Of a stretch of DNA of 64,000 nucleotides, positions 35,254-49,452 are shown piece after piece. Under the pieces are notes generated by a model, which had not been told where the DNA came from, did no database searches, and saw only the letters and a list, made by a program, of their open reading frames with translations. The stretch is taken from contig CM060989.1 of assembly GCA_030765065.1 (NCBI GenBank), positions 38,741,501-38,805,500 of the forward strand. Direction: 5' to 3'. Origin of the DNA: Deroplatys truncata (lineage: Eukaryota > Arthropoda > Insecta > Mantodea > Mantidae). The translations under genes and the position numbers were made by a program. The stretch's first letter is position 1, and every line of letters starts with the position of its first letter.

Positions 35254-36149
35254 TGGTGTAGTGGTTAGAGTTACCGACTACAAAGCAGAGGACGTGAGTT
35301 CGTGTCTGAGCTCTTCGTATAGCATTTTTCCCTGTACAAGTTAATCTTCATTGAACTAATAAAGCCTAAAAAAAGTGACTGTTTCATCAGCTACAGCATA
35401 GCCGAGTGGTTAAAGGCAGCGGCTTGAAAACAAGAAATACGGGTTTGCGGAAGCAAAAAGCTTTTACCTCTTAAATTCCTGCTCTAGTTTATTAATGTAG
35501 ATAAAAGGGAAGCTTGACGTTTGCTTGCAGTACAGCCGAGTGGCTAAAGTGATTGTTTTCTGCACGAAACACCCAGGATCGAGTCTCTTTGCGGGATTTG
35601 CTTTTTATGTCTTGCTTTCAAACAATTACCTTCTATCTTTGTCTTCTTCTCCTCTTCATGGATTAGGCTGATTCCTCTTGCGTCTTTACAGTGTGTCCTT
35701 CTCTGCCTTCCCACGTCTCTATTGGAAAGCTGTTTGGTACCTTCCTAACATGTTCTATTTCTACCTTTGTAATAGGAAAAAAAGCTTACTGCGGAACATA
35801 GGACTCGAACCCACAATGCTTGCTTCTGAAGCACTGCCTTTAACCACTCAGCTATATTGTAACTGATCGGGTAACCACCTTTTATCTTTATTAGTACAAT
35901 GAAGACTAAACTTATAGCGGAAAGATGTTAAAAGGACAGCTTCAACACGAACCCGTATTCCTTGCGTTGAACTCACTGCCGTTAACCACTCGGCTATAGC
36001 AGAGCTAACATAAAAGTCACTTTTTTACCTTTATTAGTGCACTGAAGATTAAAGTTAATAGTGAAAAACGTTAAACTAAGAGCTGCGACGCGAAACCACG
36101 ATTCTTGCACCGTAGTCTGCAACCCTAACCACCGCGCCCGGTGCTGTTG
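35254..36149. repeat. tRNA-like cluster T2-T7, unit 11
   Basis: A short T-run (ATTTTTCCC) follows T2. T3 has GAAATACGGG, T6 GCGTTGAAC, and T7 the weakened B box. Confidence 0.75.
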
Positions 36150-36791
36150 TGAAATACACTGCCTTACTTCTACTAGTTATGGCTTTTATGATACACCGTG
36201 TGTCCATTCAGGTAGTAAAAAAACTAAATTGGACCAGAACCTGCGATACTTTTGATTAGAACTGGTTGCCTTACCCATGCAACTATGCATCCAGTAAGAA
36301 ACTCGCCCTTAGATTGTTCTTATGCTTCCTGAATGGTAAACACGCATGTATTTGAATCCTTACGGACTTGGAATTCTAAAATCTCAAACTTCGATTATCG
36401 TCAAAAGCCATCATATCTGCATACACCTCCAAGTTCTATGGAAATAATGTACTTCTGCATTCGAAATTACGTTCCGCACGTTTTACGTAACAAACGCTGT
36501 GTATTCGTAAATATCCGAAAACTCCGACCAGATCTGAATTCTGCTAATTTTCAAATTTTCTAACGAGATATATCACGTGACTCAAATACTCGTTTGTACC
36601 GCTGAATTGTACCATTCAAATTTTCTGCAGAATCCACACCATAACTTGCACACCCCATAACCTCTTTCTAAGTTCAAATATCGAAATTTTTCTGCTCGAC
36701 TTCAGATCCCAAAGCACACTGGAAACCGAATTTCTCTTTCACACGCAAAATCTCGGTATGGAATTTTTTGGTAGAATACAATACTGCATCA

Positions 36792-37554
36792 CTTACGTTA
36801 CTATAATAAATGAAGAAGAGCGCAGGTATGTGCATAGTTTCACTTTTACTCCTGTGTCTTTACTTCACATAGGGAGAAAAGGTAACGTTCGCATTTTCTT
36901 TCTCGCAGTTTACACAAACACTAATTACTTGGTTCGCCATATATTTAGCTTCTGCAAAGCTTGTGGTGGAAACCATGAACTACAAACATGTCGATGGCAC
37001 TGCACATGCTCTGGTTTGGGCCCATATAACATGGCATTTGTTGCGCAAAACTCCGTCCGTATTTGTTCTCTTCCTCAAGAGCTCTGCGACGCGTGGCGTT
37101 GCTGGCAGGGAGAGCATGTCCTAGCACGAAGGAGTTTCACTGAGATTCTTGTCGGGTCTTTTATATCATATATTCCTCATACGGCCGCTTTTGCACCTTG
37201 AAAGATGACCCTGTTGACAGACTGGTGATGCCTAGGTATGAGAAGTTGTTTACCTCCTGCATACCAGCTTTTTCATTGGCTGCTACTCTTGCTCCATTCT
37301 TAAATACCGTAACTAGAAACATGCTTGTTCTTATTGACTTGTACATCGTCACTTTAAGCCCATTCCTTTAGATTGTTCACCGCTGTTTGGAGGTCTTCTC
37401 TGTTTCGTGCTCCTATTACCATGTCATCTGCGTATGCATACATAACAACCGGCAGATTTCTTGTTATCATGGTGAAGTCTATTGTAGCAATGTTAAAAGG
37501 TGTGAGGCTAAGGGATCATCCTGTAGTATTCCGTTTTTTGCTTACGTTACTATA
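36792..37554 (-). mobile_element. LINE relic, unit 12
   Basis: Lacks the 9-bp segment. YADD codons are at 37423-37434. Confidence 0.8.
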
Positions 37555-38572
37555 CGTAATAGAGAAAGTAAGAACCTAATCAATAGGACACTTGAGCGCA
37601 AGATGTGCTTGCCAACTTGCAACACGTGTGTTACTTCTTTCATTGGCTGAGTGGTCAGCCCACGGATTTGGTAGTCCGGATATCCTGGTTCGATACGCAT
37701 CTTGGGGTTTTGTTTTTTTAAAGGTTTCTTTTAAAAATAGATTTCAAAATTTTTGCATTAGGACCATTCTTTACACTCAACATGTCACGAAATAGTTTAA
37801 ATTTTTGCCCTAGCTTTAGTGGTATTGAAATTACAGCTCTCTAAAGCGGACTGTCATAAACTTTGACACATCATAAAACGCAAATAAATAGGAATTTCGA
37901 CCAGCGAAGGCCAGATTCGTGATCCTGGCATTCGAAACCATAGGCATACCAAATTTCATCCAAATCGGTGAGGGTCATTAGCCCAGAGGTCCGGATGGAA
38001 GCCAGTTTTGGCTGTTTTCTGAAAAATAAAAGTATTAATATCTCTGCTTGTGGACCACATTTTGCACATTACAAAAATTGAAAAAATTCGCAAAACAATT
38101 AGCTTCCTGAGACAAATTAGTTGGAGACTGTAGCTTTGTCCGTTCAGGAATTATTCGCGTTCAAAGTTTCGAAAAGAGGTCCAAAATCCAAGTCTAAACC
38201 CTTGCCATTTTTTGGCGTCCGAGAAAAAAATCTCTGTTTTCGGCGTGATTTGAAAGTTGTGGTCGAGCAGAATTCGGGGCCGGTCTTAGATTTTCGATAT
38301 CTGAATTTATAAAGAAGTTATGATGTGTGAAAGTTATGGTGTGCATTATGCAGAAAATTTGAAGTGTATTTATTCAGCAGTACAATCGAATAATTGAGTC
38401 ATATGATATCTCGTTGGAAAGCTGAAGATCAGCAGAATTCAGATCTTGCCTTAGTTTTGCGAAATTTTCAATTATACAGGAGTTATGACGTAAAACGTGC
38501 AGAATGGACACACGTTGTGTTACAAACGGCATAAGTAGAAGAATTAAACAACCTCATTCAAGACATCAATCC

Positions 38573-39470
38573 TGGTGTAGTGGCTAGAGTTACCGACTAC
38601 AAAGCAGAGGACGTGAGTTCGTGTCTGAGCTCTTCGTATAGCATTTTTTCCCTGTACAAGTTAATCTTCATTGAACTAATAAAACCTAAAAAAAAGTGAC
38701 TGTTTCATCAGCTACAGCATAGCCGAGTGGTTAAAGGCAGCGGCTTGAAAACAAGAAATACGGGTTTGCGGAAGCAAAAAGCTTTTACCTCTTAAATTCC
38801 TGCTCTAGTTTATTAATGTAGATAAAAGGGAAGCTTGACGTTTGCTTGCAGTACAGCCGAGTGGCTAAAGTGATTGTTTTCTGCACGAAACACCCAGGAT
38901 CGAGTCTCTTTGCGGGATTTGCTTTTTATGTCTTGCTTTCAAACAATTACCTTCTATCTTTGTCTTCTTCTCCTCTTCATGGATTAGGCTGATTCCTCTT
39001 GCGTCTTTACAGTGTGTCCTTCTCTGCCTTCCCACGTCTCTATTGGAAAGCTGTTTGGTACCTTCCTAACATGTTCTATTTCTACCTTTGTAATAGGAAA
39101 AAAAGCTTACTGCGGAACATAGGACTCGATCCCACAATGCTTGCTTCTGAAGCACTGCCTTTAACCACTCAGCTATATTGTAACTGATCGGGTAACCACC
39201 TTTTATCTTTATTAGTACAATGAAGACTAAACTTATAGCGGAAAGATGTTAAAAGGACAGCTTCAACACGAACCCGTATTCCTTGCGTTCAACTCACTGC
39301 CGTTAACCACTCGGCTATAGCAGAGCTAACATAAAAGTCACTTTTTTACCTTTATTAGTGCACTGAAGATTAAAGTTAATAGTGAAAAACGTTAAACTAA
39401 TAACTGCGACGCGAACCCACGATTCTTGCACCGTAGTCTGTAACCCTAACCACCGCGCCCGGTGCTGTTG
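38573..39470. repeat. tRNA-like cluster T2-T7, unit 12
   Basis: T2 reads TAGTGGCTAGAG. The T5 B box is GGATCGAGTCC (GACTCGATCCC on plus, about 39123). T3 carries GAAATACGGG. Confidence 0.75.
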
Positions 39471-40112
39471 TGAAATACACTGCCTTACTTCTACTAGTTA
39501 TGGCTTTTATGATACACCGTGTGTCCATTCAGGTAGTAAAAAAACTAAATTGGACCAGAACCTGCGATACTTTTGATTAGAACTGGTTGCCTTACCCATG
39601 CAACTATGCATCCAGTAAGAAACTCGCCCTTAGATTGTTCTTATGCTTCCTGAATGGTAAACACGCATGTATTTGAATCCTTACGGACTTGGAATTCTAA
39701 AATCTCAAACTTCGATTATCGTCAAAAGCCATCATATCTGCATACACCTCCAAGTTCTATGGAAATAATGTACTTCTGCATTCGAAATTACGTTCCGCAC
39801 GTTTTACGTAACAAACGCTGTGTATTCGTAAATATCCGAAAACTCCGACCAGATCTGAATTCTGCTAATTTTCAAATTTTCTAACGAGATATATCACGTG
39901 ACTCAAATACTCGTTTGTACCGCTGAATTGTACCATTCAAATTTTCTGCAGAATCCACACCATAACTTGCACACCCCATAACCTCTTTCTAAGTTCAAAT
40001 ATCGAAATTTTTCTGCTCGACTTCAGATCCCAAAGCACACTGGAAACCGAATTTCTCTTTCACACGCAAAATCTCGGTATGGAATTTTTTGGTAGAATAC
40101 AATACTGCATCA

Positions 40113-40875
40113 CTTACGTTACTATAATAAATGAAGAAGAGCGCAGGTATGTGCATAGTTTCACTTTTACTCCTGTGTCTTTACTTCACATAGGGAGAAA
40201 AGGTAACGTTCGCATTTTCTTTCTCGCAGTTTACACAAACACTAATTACTTGGTTCGCCATATATTTAGCTTCTGCAAAGCTTGTGGTGGAAACCATGAA
40301 CTACAAACATGTCGATGGCACTGCACATGCTCTGGTTTGGGCCCATATAACATGGCATTTGTTGCGCAAAACTCCGTCCGTATTTGTTCTCTTCCTCAAG
40401 AGCTCTGCGACGCGTGGCGTTGCTGGCAGGGAGAGCATGTCCTAGCACGAAGGAGTTTCACTGAGATTCTTGTCGGGTCTTTTATATCATATATTCCTCA
40501 TACGGCCGCTTTTGCACCTTGAAAGATGACCCTGTTGACAGACTGGTGATGCCTAGGTATGAGAAGTTGTTTACCTCCTGCATACCAGCTTTTTCATTGG
40601 CTGCTACTCTTGCTCCATTCTTAAATACCGTAACTAGAAACATGCTTGTTCTTATTGACTTGTACATCGTCACTTTAAGCCCATTCCTTTAGATTGTTCA
40701 CCGCTGTTTGGAGGTCTTCTCTGTTTCGTGCTCCTATTACCATGTCATCTGCGTATGCATACATAACAACCGGCAGATTTCTTGTTATCATGGTGAAGTC
40801 TATTGTAGCAATGTTAAAAGGTGTGAGGCTAAGGGATCATCCTGTAGTATTCCGTTTTTTGCTTACGTTACTATA
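40113..40875 (-). mobile_element. LINE relic, unit 13
   Basis: Lacks the 9-bp segment; otherwise majority sequence. YADD codons are at 40744-40755. Confidence 0.8.
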
Positions 40876-41893
40876 CGTAATAGAGAAAGTAAGAACCTAA
40901 TCAATAGGACACTTGAGCGCAAGATGTGCTTGCCAACTTGCAACACGTGTGTTACTTCTTTCATTGGCTGAGTGGTCAGCCCACGGATTTGGTAGTCCGG
41001 ATATCCTGGTTCGATACGCATCTTGGGGTTTTGTTTTTTTAAAGGTTTCTTTTAAAAATAGATTTCAAAATTTTTGCATTAGGACCATTCTTTACACTCA
41101 ACATGTCACGAAATAGTTTAAATTTTTGCCCTAGCTTTAGTGGTATTGAAATTACAGCTCTCTAAAGCGGACTGTCATAAACTTTGACACGTCATAAAAC
41201 GCAAATAAATAGGAATTTCGACCAGCGAAGGCCAGATTCGTGATCCTGGCATTCGAAACCATAGGCATACCAAATTTCATCCAAATCGGTGAGGGTCATT
41301 AGCCCAGAGGTCCGGATGGAAGCCAGTTTTGGCTGTTTTCTGAAAAATAAAAGTATTAATATCTCTGCTTGTGCACCACATTTTGCACATTACAAAAATT
41401 GAAAAAATTCGCAAAACAATTAGCTTCCTGAGACAAATTAGTTGGAGACTGTAGCTTTGTCCGTTCAGGAATTATTCGCGTTCAAAGTTTCGAAAAGAGG
41501 TCCAAAATCCAAGTCTAAACCCTTGCCATTTTTTGGCGTCCGAGAAAAAAATCTCTGTTTTCGGCGTGATTTGAAAGTTGTGGTCGAGCAGAATTCGGGG
41601 CCGGTCTTAGATTTTCGATATCTGAATTTATAAAGAAGTTATGACGTGTGAAAGTTATGGTGTGCATTATGCAGAAAATTTGAAGTGTATTTATTCAGCA
41701 GTACAATCGAATAATTGAGTCATATGATATCTCGTTGGAAAGCTGAAGATCAGCAGAATTCAGATCTTGCCTTAGTTTTGCGAAATTTTCAATTATACAG
41801 GAGTTATGACGGAAAACGTGCAGAATGGACACACGTTGTGTTACAAAGGGCATAAGTAGAAGAATTAAACAACCTCATTCAAGACATCAATCC

Positions 41894-42791
41894 TGGTGTA
41901 GTGGTTAGAGTTACCGACTACAAAGCAGAGGACGTGAGTTCGTGTCTGAGCTCTTCGTATAGCATTTTTTTCCCTGTACAAGTTAATCTTCATTGAACTA
42001 ATAAAGCCTAAAAAAAGTGACTGTTTCATCAGCTACAGCATAGCCGAGTGGTTAAAGGCAGCGGCTTGAAAACAAGAATTTCGGGTTTGCGGAAGCAAAA
42101 AGCTTTTACCTCTTAAATTCCTGCTCTAGTTTATTAATGTAGATAAAAGGGAAGCTTGACGTTTGCTTGCAGTACAGCCGAGTGGCTAAAGTGATTGTTT
42201 TCTGCACGAAACACCCAGGATCGAGTCTCTTTGCGGGATTTGCTTTTTATGTCTTGCTTTCAAACAATTACCTTCTATCATTGTCTTCTTCTCCTCTTCA
42301 TGGATTAGGCTGATTCCTCTTGCGTCTTTACAGTGTGTCCTTCTCTGCCTTCCCACGTCTCTATTGGAAAGCTGTTTGGTACCTTCCTAACATGTTCTAT
42401 TTCTACCTTTGTAATAGGAAAAAAAGCTTACTGCGGAACATAGGACTCGAACCCACAATGCTTGCTTCTGAAGCACTGCCTTTAACCACTCAGCTATATT
42501 GTAACTGATCGGGTAACCACCTTTTATCTTTATTAGTACAATGAAGACTAAACTTATAGCGGAAAGATGTTAAAAGGACAGCTTCAACACGAACCCGTAT
42601 TCCTTGCGTTCAACTCAGTGCCGTTAACCACTCGGCTATAGCAGAGCTAACATAAAAGTCACTTTTTTACCTTTATTAGTGCACTGAAGATTAAAGTTAA
42701 TAGTGAAAAACGTTAAACTAATAACTGTGACGCGAACCCACGATTCTTGCACCGTAGTCTGTAACCCTAACCACCGCGCCCGGTGCTGTTG
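41894..42791. repeat. tRNA-like cluster T2-T7, unit 13
   Basis: T6 reads CTCAGTGCC for CTCACTGCC (about 42615). T7 has CTGTGACG. Confidence 0.75.
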
Positions 42792-43434
42792 TGAAATACA
42801 CTGCCTTACTTCTACTAGTTATGGCTTTTATGATACACCGTGTGTCCATTCAGGTAGGAAAAAAACTAAATTGGACCAGAACCTGCGATACTTTTGATTA
42901 GAACTGGTTGCCTTACCCATGCAACTATGCATCCAGTAAGAAACTCGCCCTTAGATTGTTCTTATGCTTCCTGAATGGTAAACACGCATGTATTTGAATC
43001 CTTACGGACTTGGAATCCTAAAATCTCAAACTTCGATTATCGTCAAAAGCCATCCTATCTGCATACACCTCCAAGTTCTATGGAAATAATGTACTTCTGC
43101 ATTCGAAATTACGTTCCGCACGTTTTACGTAACAAACGCTGTGTATTCGTAAATATCCGAAAACTCCGACCAGATCTGAATTCTGCTAATTTTCAAATTT
43201 TCTAACGAGATATATCACGTGACTCAAATACTCGTTTGTACCGCTGAATTGTACCATTCAAATTTTCTGCAGAATCCACACCATAACTTGCACACCCCAT
43301 AACCTCTTTCTAAGTTCAAATATCGAAATTTTTCTGCTCGACTTCAGATCCCAAAGCACACTGGAAACCGAATTTCTCTTTCACACGCAAAATCTCGGTA
43401 TGGAATTTTTTTGGTAGAATACAATACTGCATCA

Positions 43435-44206
43435 CTTACGTTACTATAATAAATGAAGAAGAGCGCAGGTATGTGCATAGTTTCACTTTTACTCCTGTGT
43501 CTTTACTGTTTTTTCTTCACATAGGGAGAAAAGGTAACGTTCGCATTTTCTTTCTCGCAGTTTACACAAACACTAATTACTTGGTTCGCCATATATTTAG
43601 CTTCTGCAAAGCTTGTGGTGGAAACCATGAACTACAAACATGTCGATGGCACTGCACATGCTCTGGTTTGGGCCCATATAACATGGCATTTGTTGCGCAA
43701 AACTCCGTCCGTATTTGTTCTCTTCCTCAAGAGCTCTGCGACGCGTGGCGTTGCTGGCAGGGAGAGCATGTCCTAGCACGAAGGAGTTTCACTGAGATTC
43801 TTGTCGGGTCTTTTATATCATATATTCCTCATACGGCCGCTTTTGCACCTTGAAAGATGACCCTGTTGACAGACTGGTGATGCCTAGGTATGAGAAGTTG
43901 TTTACCTCCTGCATACCAGCTTTTTCATTGGCTGCTACTCTTGCTCCATTCTTAAATACCGTAACTAGAAACATGCTTGTTCTTATTGACTTGTACATCG
44001 TCACTTTAAGCCCATTCCTTTAGATTGTTCACCGCTGTTTGGAGGTCTTCTCTGTTTCGTGCTCCTATTACCATGTCATCTGCGTATGCATACATAACAA
44101 CCGGCAGATTTCTTGTTATCATGGTGAAGTCTATTGTAGCAATGTTAAAAGGTGTGAGGCTAAGGGATCATCCTGTAGTATTCCGTTTTTTGCTTACGTT
44201 ACTATA
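43435..44206 (-). mobile_element. LINE relic, unit 14
   Basis: The 9-bp segment is present, unlike the neighbouring units 12 and 13. YADD codons are at 44075-44086. Confidence 0.8.
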
Positions 44207-45224
44207 CGTAATAGAGAAAGTAAGAACCTAATCAATAGGACACTTGAGCGCAAGATGTGCTTGCCAACTTGCAACACGTGTGTTACTTCTTTCATTGGCT
44301 GAGTGGTCAGCCCACGGATTTGGTAGTCCGGATATCCTGGTTCGATACGCATCTTGGGGTTTTGTTTTTTTAAAGGTTTCTTTTAAAAATAGATTTCAAA
44401 ATTTTTGCATTAGGACCATTCTTTACACTCAACATGTCACGAAATAGTTTAAATTTTTGCCCTAGCTTTAGTGGTATTGAAATTACAGCTCTCTAAAGCG
44501 GACTGTCATAAACTTTGACACGTCATAAAACGCAAATAAATAGGAATTACGACCAGCGAAGGCCAGATTCGTGATCCTGGCATTCGAAACCATAGGCATA
44601 CCAAATTTCATCCAAATCGGTGAGGGTCATTAGCCCAGAGGTCCGGATGGAAGCCAGTTTTGGCTGTTTTCTGAAAAATAAAAGTATTAATATCTCTGCT
44701 TGTGCACCACATTTTGCACATTACAAAAATTGAAAAAATTCGCAAAACAATTAGCTTCCTGAGACAAATTAGTTGGAGACTGTAGCTTTGTCCGTTCAGG
44801 AATTATTCGCGTTCAAAGTTTCGAAAAGAGGTCCAAAATCCAAGTCTAAACCCTTGCCATTTTTTGGCGTCCGAGAAAAAAATCTCTGTTTTCGGCGTGA
44901 TTTGAAAGTTGTGGTCGAGCAGAATTCGGGGCCGGTCTTAGATTTTCGATATCTGAATTTATAAAGAAGTTATGACGTGTGAAAGTTATGGTGTGCATTA
45001 TGCAGAAAATTTGAAGTGTATTTATTCAGCAGTACAATCGAATAATTGAGTCATATGATATCTCGTTGGAAAGCTGAAGATCAGCAGAATTCAGATCTTG
45101 CCTTAGTTTTGCGAAATTTTCAATTATACAGGAGTTATGACGTAAAACGTGCAGAATGGACACACGTTGTGTTACAAACGGCATAAGTAGAAGAATTAAA
45201 CAACCTCATTCAAGACATCAATCC

Positions 45225-46122
45225 TGGTGTAGTGGTTAGAGTTACCGACTACAAAGCAGAGGACGTGAGTTCGTGTCTGAGCTCTTCGTATAGCATTTTT
45301 TTCCCTGTACAAGTTAATCTTCATTGAACTAATAAAGCCTAAAAAAAGTGACTGTTTCATCAGCTACAGCATAGCCGAGTGGTTAAAGGCAGCGGCTTGA
45401 AAACAAGAATTTCGGGTTTGCGGAAGCAAAAAGCTTTTACCTCTTAAATTCCTGCTCTAGTTTATTAATGTAGATAAAAGGGAAGCTTGACGTTTGCTTG
45501 CAGTACAGCCGAGTGGCTAAAGTGATTGTTTTCTGCACGAAACACCCAGGATCGAGTCTCTTTGCGGGATTTGCTTTTTATGTCTTGCTTTCAAACAATT
45601 ACCTTCTATCATTGTCTTCTTCTCCTCTTCATGGATTAGGCTGATTCCTCTTGCGTCTTTACAGTGTGTCCTTCTCTGCCTTCCCACGTCTCTATTGGAA
45701 AGCTGTTTGGTACCTTCCTAACATGTTCTATTTCTACCTTTGTAATAGGAAAAAAAGCTTACTGCGGAACATAGGACTCGAACCCACAATGCTTGCTTCT
45801 GAAGCACTGCCTTTAACCACTCAGCTATATTGTAACTGATCGGGTAACCACCTTTTATCTTTATTAGTACAATGAAGACTAAACTTATAGCGGAAAGGTG
45901 TTAAAAGGACAGCTTCAACACGAACCCGTATTCCTTGCGTTCAACTCACTGCCGTTAACCACTCGGCTATAGCAGAGCTAACATAAAAGTCACTTTTTTA
46001 CCTTTATTAGTGCACTGAAGATTAAAGTTAATAGTGAAAAACGTTAAACTAATAACTGTGACGCGAACCCACGATTCTTGCACCGTAGTCTGTAACCCTA
46101 ACCACCGCGCCCGGTGCTGTTG
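45225..46122. repeat. tRNA-like cluster T2-T7, unit 14
   Basis: GAAAGGTG replaces GAAAGATG downstream of T6. The boxes of T3, T5 and T6 are intact. Confidence 0.75.
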
Positions 46123-46764
46123 TGAAATACACTGCCTTACTTCTACTAGTTATGGCTTTTATGATACACCGTGTGTCCATTCAGGTAGGAAAAAAACTAA
46201 ATTGGACCAGAACCTGCGATACTTTTGATTAGAACTGGTTGCCTTACCCATGCAACTATGCATCCAGTAAGAAACTCGCCCTTAGATTGTTCTTATGCTT
46301 CCTGAATGGTAAACACGCATGTATTTGAATCCTTACGGACTTGGAATCCTAAAATCTCAAACTTCGATTATCGTCAAAAGCCATCATATCTGCATACACC
46401 TCCAAGTTCTATGGAAATAATGTACTTCTGCATTCGAAATTACGTTCCGCACGTTTTACGTAACAAACGCTGTGTATTCGTAAATATCCGAAAACTCCGA
46501 CCAGATCTGAATTCTGCTAATTTTCAAATTTTCTAACGAGATATATCACGTGACTCAAATACTCGTTTGTACCGCTGAATTGTACCATTCAAATTTTCTG
46601 CAGAATCCACACCATAACTTGCACACCCCATAACCTCTTTCTAAGTTCAAATATCGAAATTTTTCTGCTCGACTTCAGATCCCAAAGCACACTGGAAACC
46701 GAATTTCTCTTTCACACGCAAAATCTCGGTATGGAATTTTTTGGTAGAATACAATACTGCATCA

Positions 46765-47536
46765 CTTACGTTACTATAATAAATGAAGAAGAGCGCAGGT
46801 ATGTGCATAGTTTCACTTTTACTCCTGTGTCTTTACTGTTTTTTCTTCACATAGGGAGAAAAGGTAACGTTCGCATTTTCTTTCTCGCAGTTTACACAAA
46901 CACTAATTACTTGGTTCGCCATATATTTAGCTTCTGCAAAGCTTGTGGTGGAAACCATGAACTACAAACATGTCGATGGCACTGCACATGCTCTGGTTTG
47001 GGCCCATATAACATGGCATTTGTTGCGCAAAACTCCGTCCGTATTTGTTCTCTTCCTCAAGAGCTCTGCGACGCGTGGCGTTGCTGGCAGGGAGAGCATG
47101 TCCTAGCACGAAGGAGTTTCACTGAGATTCTTGTCGGGTCTTTTATATCATATATTCCTCATACGGCCGCTTTTGCACCTTGAAAGATGACCCTGTTGAC
47201 AGACTGGTGATGCCTAGGTATGAGAAGTTGTTTACCTCCTGCATACCAGCTTTTTCATTGGCTGCTACTCTTGCTCCATTCTTAAATACCGTAACTAGAA
47301 ACATGCTTGTTCTTATTGACTTGTACATCGTCACTTTAAGCCCATTCCTTTAGATTGTTCACCGCTGTTTGGAGGTCTTCTCTGTTTCGTGCTCCTATTA
47401 CCATGTCATCTGCGTATGCATACATAACAACCGGCAGATTTCTTGTTATCATGGTGAAGTCTATTGTAGCAATGTTAAAAGGTGTGAGGCTAAGGGATCA
47501 TCCTGTAGTATTCCGTTTTTTGCTTACGTTACTATA
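46765..47536 (-). mobile_element. LINE relic, unit 15
   Basis: As unit 14. YADD codons are at 47405-47416. Confidence 0.8.
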
Positions 47537-48554
47537 CGTAATAGAGAAAGTAAGAACCTAATCAATAGGACACTTGAGCGCAAGATGTGCTTGCCAACTT
47601 GCAACACGTGTGTTACTTCTTTCATTGGCTGAGTGGTCAGCCCACGGATTTGGTAGTCCGGATATCCTGGTTCGATACGCATCTTGGGGTTTTGTTTTTT
47701 TAAAGGTTTCTTTTAAAAATAGATTTCAAAATTTTTGCATTAGGACCATTCTTTACACTCAACATGTCACGAAATAGTTTAAATTTTTGCCCTAGCTTTA
47801 GTGGTATTGAAATTACAGCTCTCTAAAGCGGACTGTCATAAACTTTGACACGTCATAAAACGCAAATAAATAGGAATTACGACCAGCGAAGGCCAGATTC
47901 GTGATCCTGGCATTCGAAACCATAGGCATACCAAATTTCATCCAAATCGGTGAGGGTCATTAGCCCAGAGGTCCGGATGGAAGCCAGTTTTGGCTGTTTT
48001 CTGAAAAATAAAAGTATTAATATCTCTGCTTGTGCACCACATTTTGCACATTACAAAAATTGAAAAAATTCGCAAAACAATTAGCTTCCTGAGACAAATT
48101 AGTTGGAGACTGTAGCTTTGTCCGTTCAGGAATTATTCGCGTTCAAAGTTTCGAAAAGAGGTCCAAAATCCAAGTCTAAACCCTTGCCATTTTTTGGCGT
48201 CCGAGAAAAAAATCTCTGTTTTCGGCGTGATTTGAAAGTTGTGGTCGAGCAGAATTCGGGGCCGGTCTTAGATTTTCGATATCTGAATTTATAAAGAAGT
48301 TATGACGTGTGAAAGTTATGGTGTGCATTATGCAGAAAATTTGAAGTGTATTTATTCAGCAGTACAATCGAATAATTGAGTCATATGATATCTCGTTGGA
48401 AAGCTGAAGATCAGCAGAATTCAGATCTTGCCTTAGTTTTGCGAAATTTTCAATTATACAGGAGTTATGACGTAAAACGTGCAGAATGGACACACGTTGT
48501 GTTACAAACGGCATAAGTAGAAGAATTAAACAACCTCATTCAAGACATCAATCC

Positions 48555-49452
48555 TGGTGTAGTGGTTAGAGTTACCGACTACAAAGCAGAGGACGTGAGT
48601 TCGTGTCTGAGCTCTTCGTATAGCATTTTTTACCCTGTACAAGTTAATCTTCATTGAACTAATAAAGCCTAAAAAAAGTGACTGTTTCATCAGCTACAGC
48701 ATAGCCGAGTGGTTAAAGGCAGCGGCTTGAAAACAAGAATTTCGGGTTTGCGGAAGCAAAAAGCTTTTACCTCTTAAATTCCTGCTCTAGTTTATTAATG
48801 TAGATAAAAGGGAAGCTTGACGTTTGCTTGCAGTACAGCCGAGTGGCTAAAGTGATTGTTTTCTGCACGAAACACCCAGGATCGAGTCTCTTTGCGGGAT
48901 TTGCTTTTTATGTCTTGCTTTCAAACAATTACCTTCTATCATTGTCTTCTTCTCCTCTTCATGGATTAGGCTGATTCCTCTTGCGTCTTTACAGTGTGTC
49001 CTTCTCTGCCTTCCCACGTCTCTATTGGAAAGCTGTTTGGTACCTTCCTAACATGTTCTATTTCTACCTTTGTAATAGGAAAAAAAGCTTACTGCGGAAC
49101 ATAGGACTCGAACCCACAATGCTTGCTTCTGAAGCACTGCCTTTAACCACTCAGCTATATTGTAACTGATCGGGTAACCACCTTTTATCTTTATTAGTAC
49201 AATGAAGACTAAACTTATAGCGGAAAGGTGTTAAAAGGACAGCTTCAACACGAACCCGTATTCCTTGCGTTCAACTCACTGCCGTTAACCACTCGGCTAT
49301 AGCAGAGCTAACATAAAAGTCACTTTTTTACCTTTATTAGTGCACTGAAGATTAAAGTTAATAGTGAAAAACGTTAAACTAATAACTGTGACGCGAACCC
49401 ACGATTCTTGCACCGTAGTCTGTAACCCTAACCACCGCGCCCGGTGCTGTTG
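48555..49452. repeat. tRNA-like cluster T2-T7, unit 15
   Basis: The T-run after T2 is interrupted by A; other modules are as in unit 14. Confidence 0.75.

Larger units (their letters stand above)
33200..36527 (+). repeat. Tandem unit 11
   Basis: 3328 bp. The 9-bp LINE segment reappears. GCAAAACAATT is shared with units 12-15; GATAACTCG with units 3 and 4; GAAATACGGG with unit 12; GTAGTAAAAAAAC with units 6 and 12. It reads as a mosaic of haplotypes. Confidence 0.95.
36528..39848 (+). repeat. Tandem unit 12
   Basis: 3321 bp, first of block 12-15 (ACAAAAATTG, GAGACAAATTAG, TCTAAACCCTTG, GACATCAATCC). Private: TTGTGGACCAC and TTATGATGTGTG. GACACATCAT at about 37865 is shared with units 16 and 17. 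Confidence 0.95.
39849..43169 (+). repeat. Tandem unit 13
   Basis: 3321 bp, block 12-15. Private ACAAAGGGCATAAG at about 41844 and GCCATCCTATC near 43051. TCTATCATTGTC beyond T4 is shared with units 14 and 15. Confidence 0.95.
43170..46500 (+). repeat. Tandem unit 14 (longest, 3331 bp)
   Basis: One extra T before the LINE (GGAATTTTTTTGG at about 43402). AGGAATTACGACC and GAAAGGTGTT are shared with unit 15 only. Confidence 0.95.
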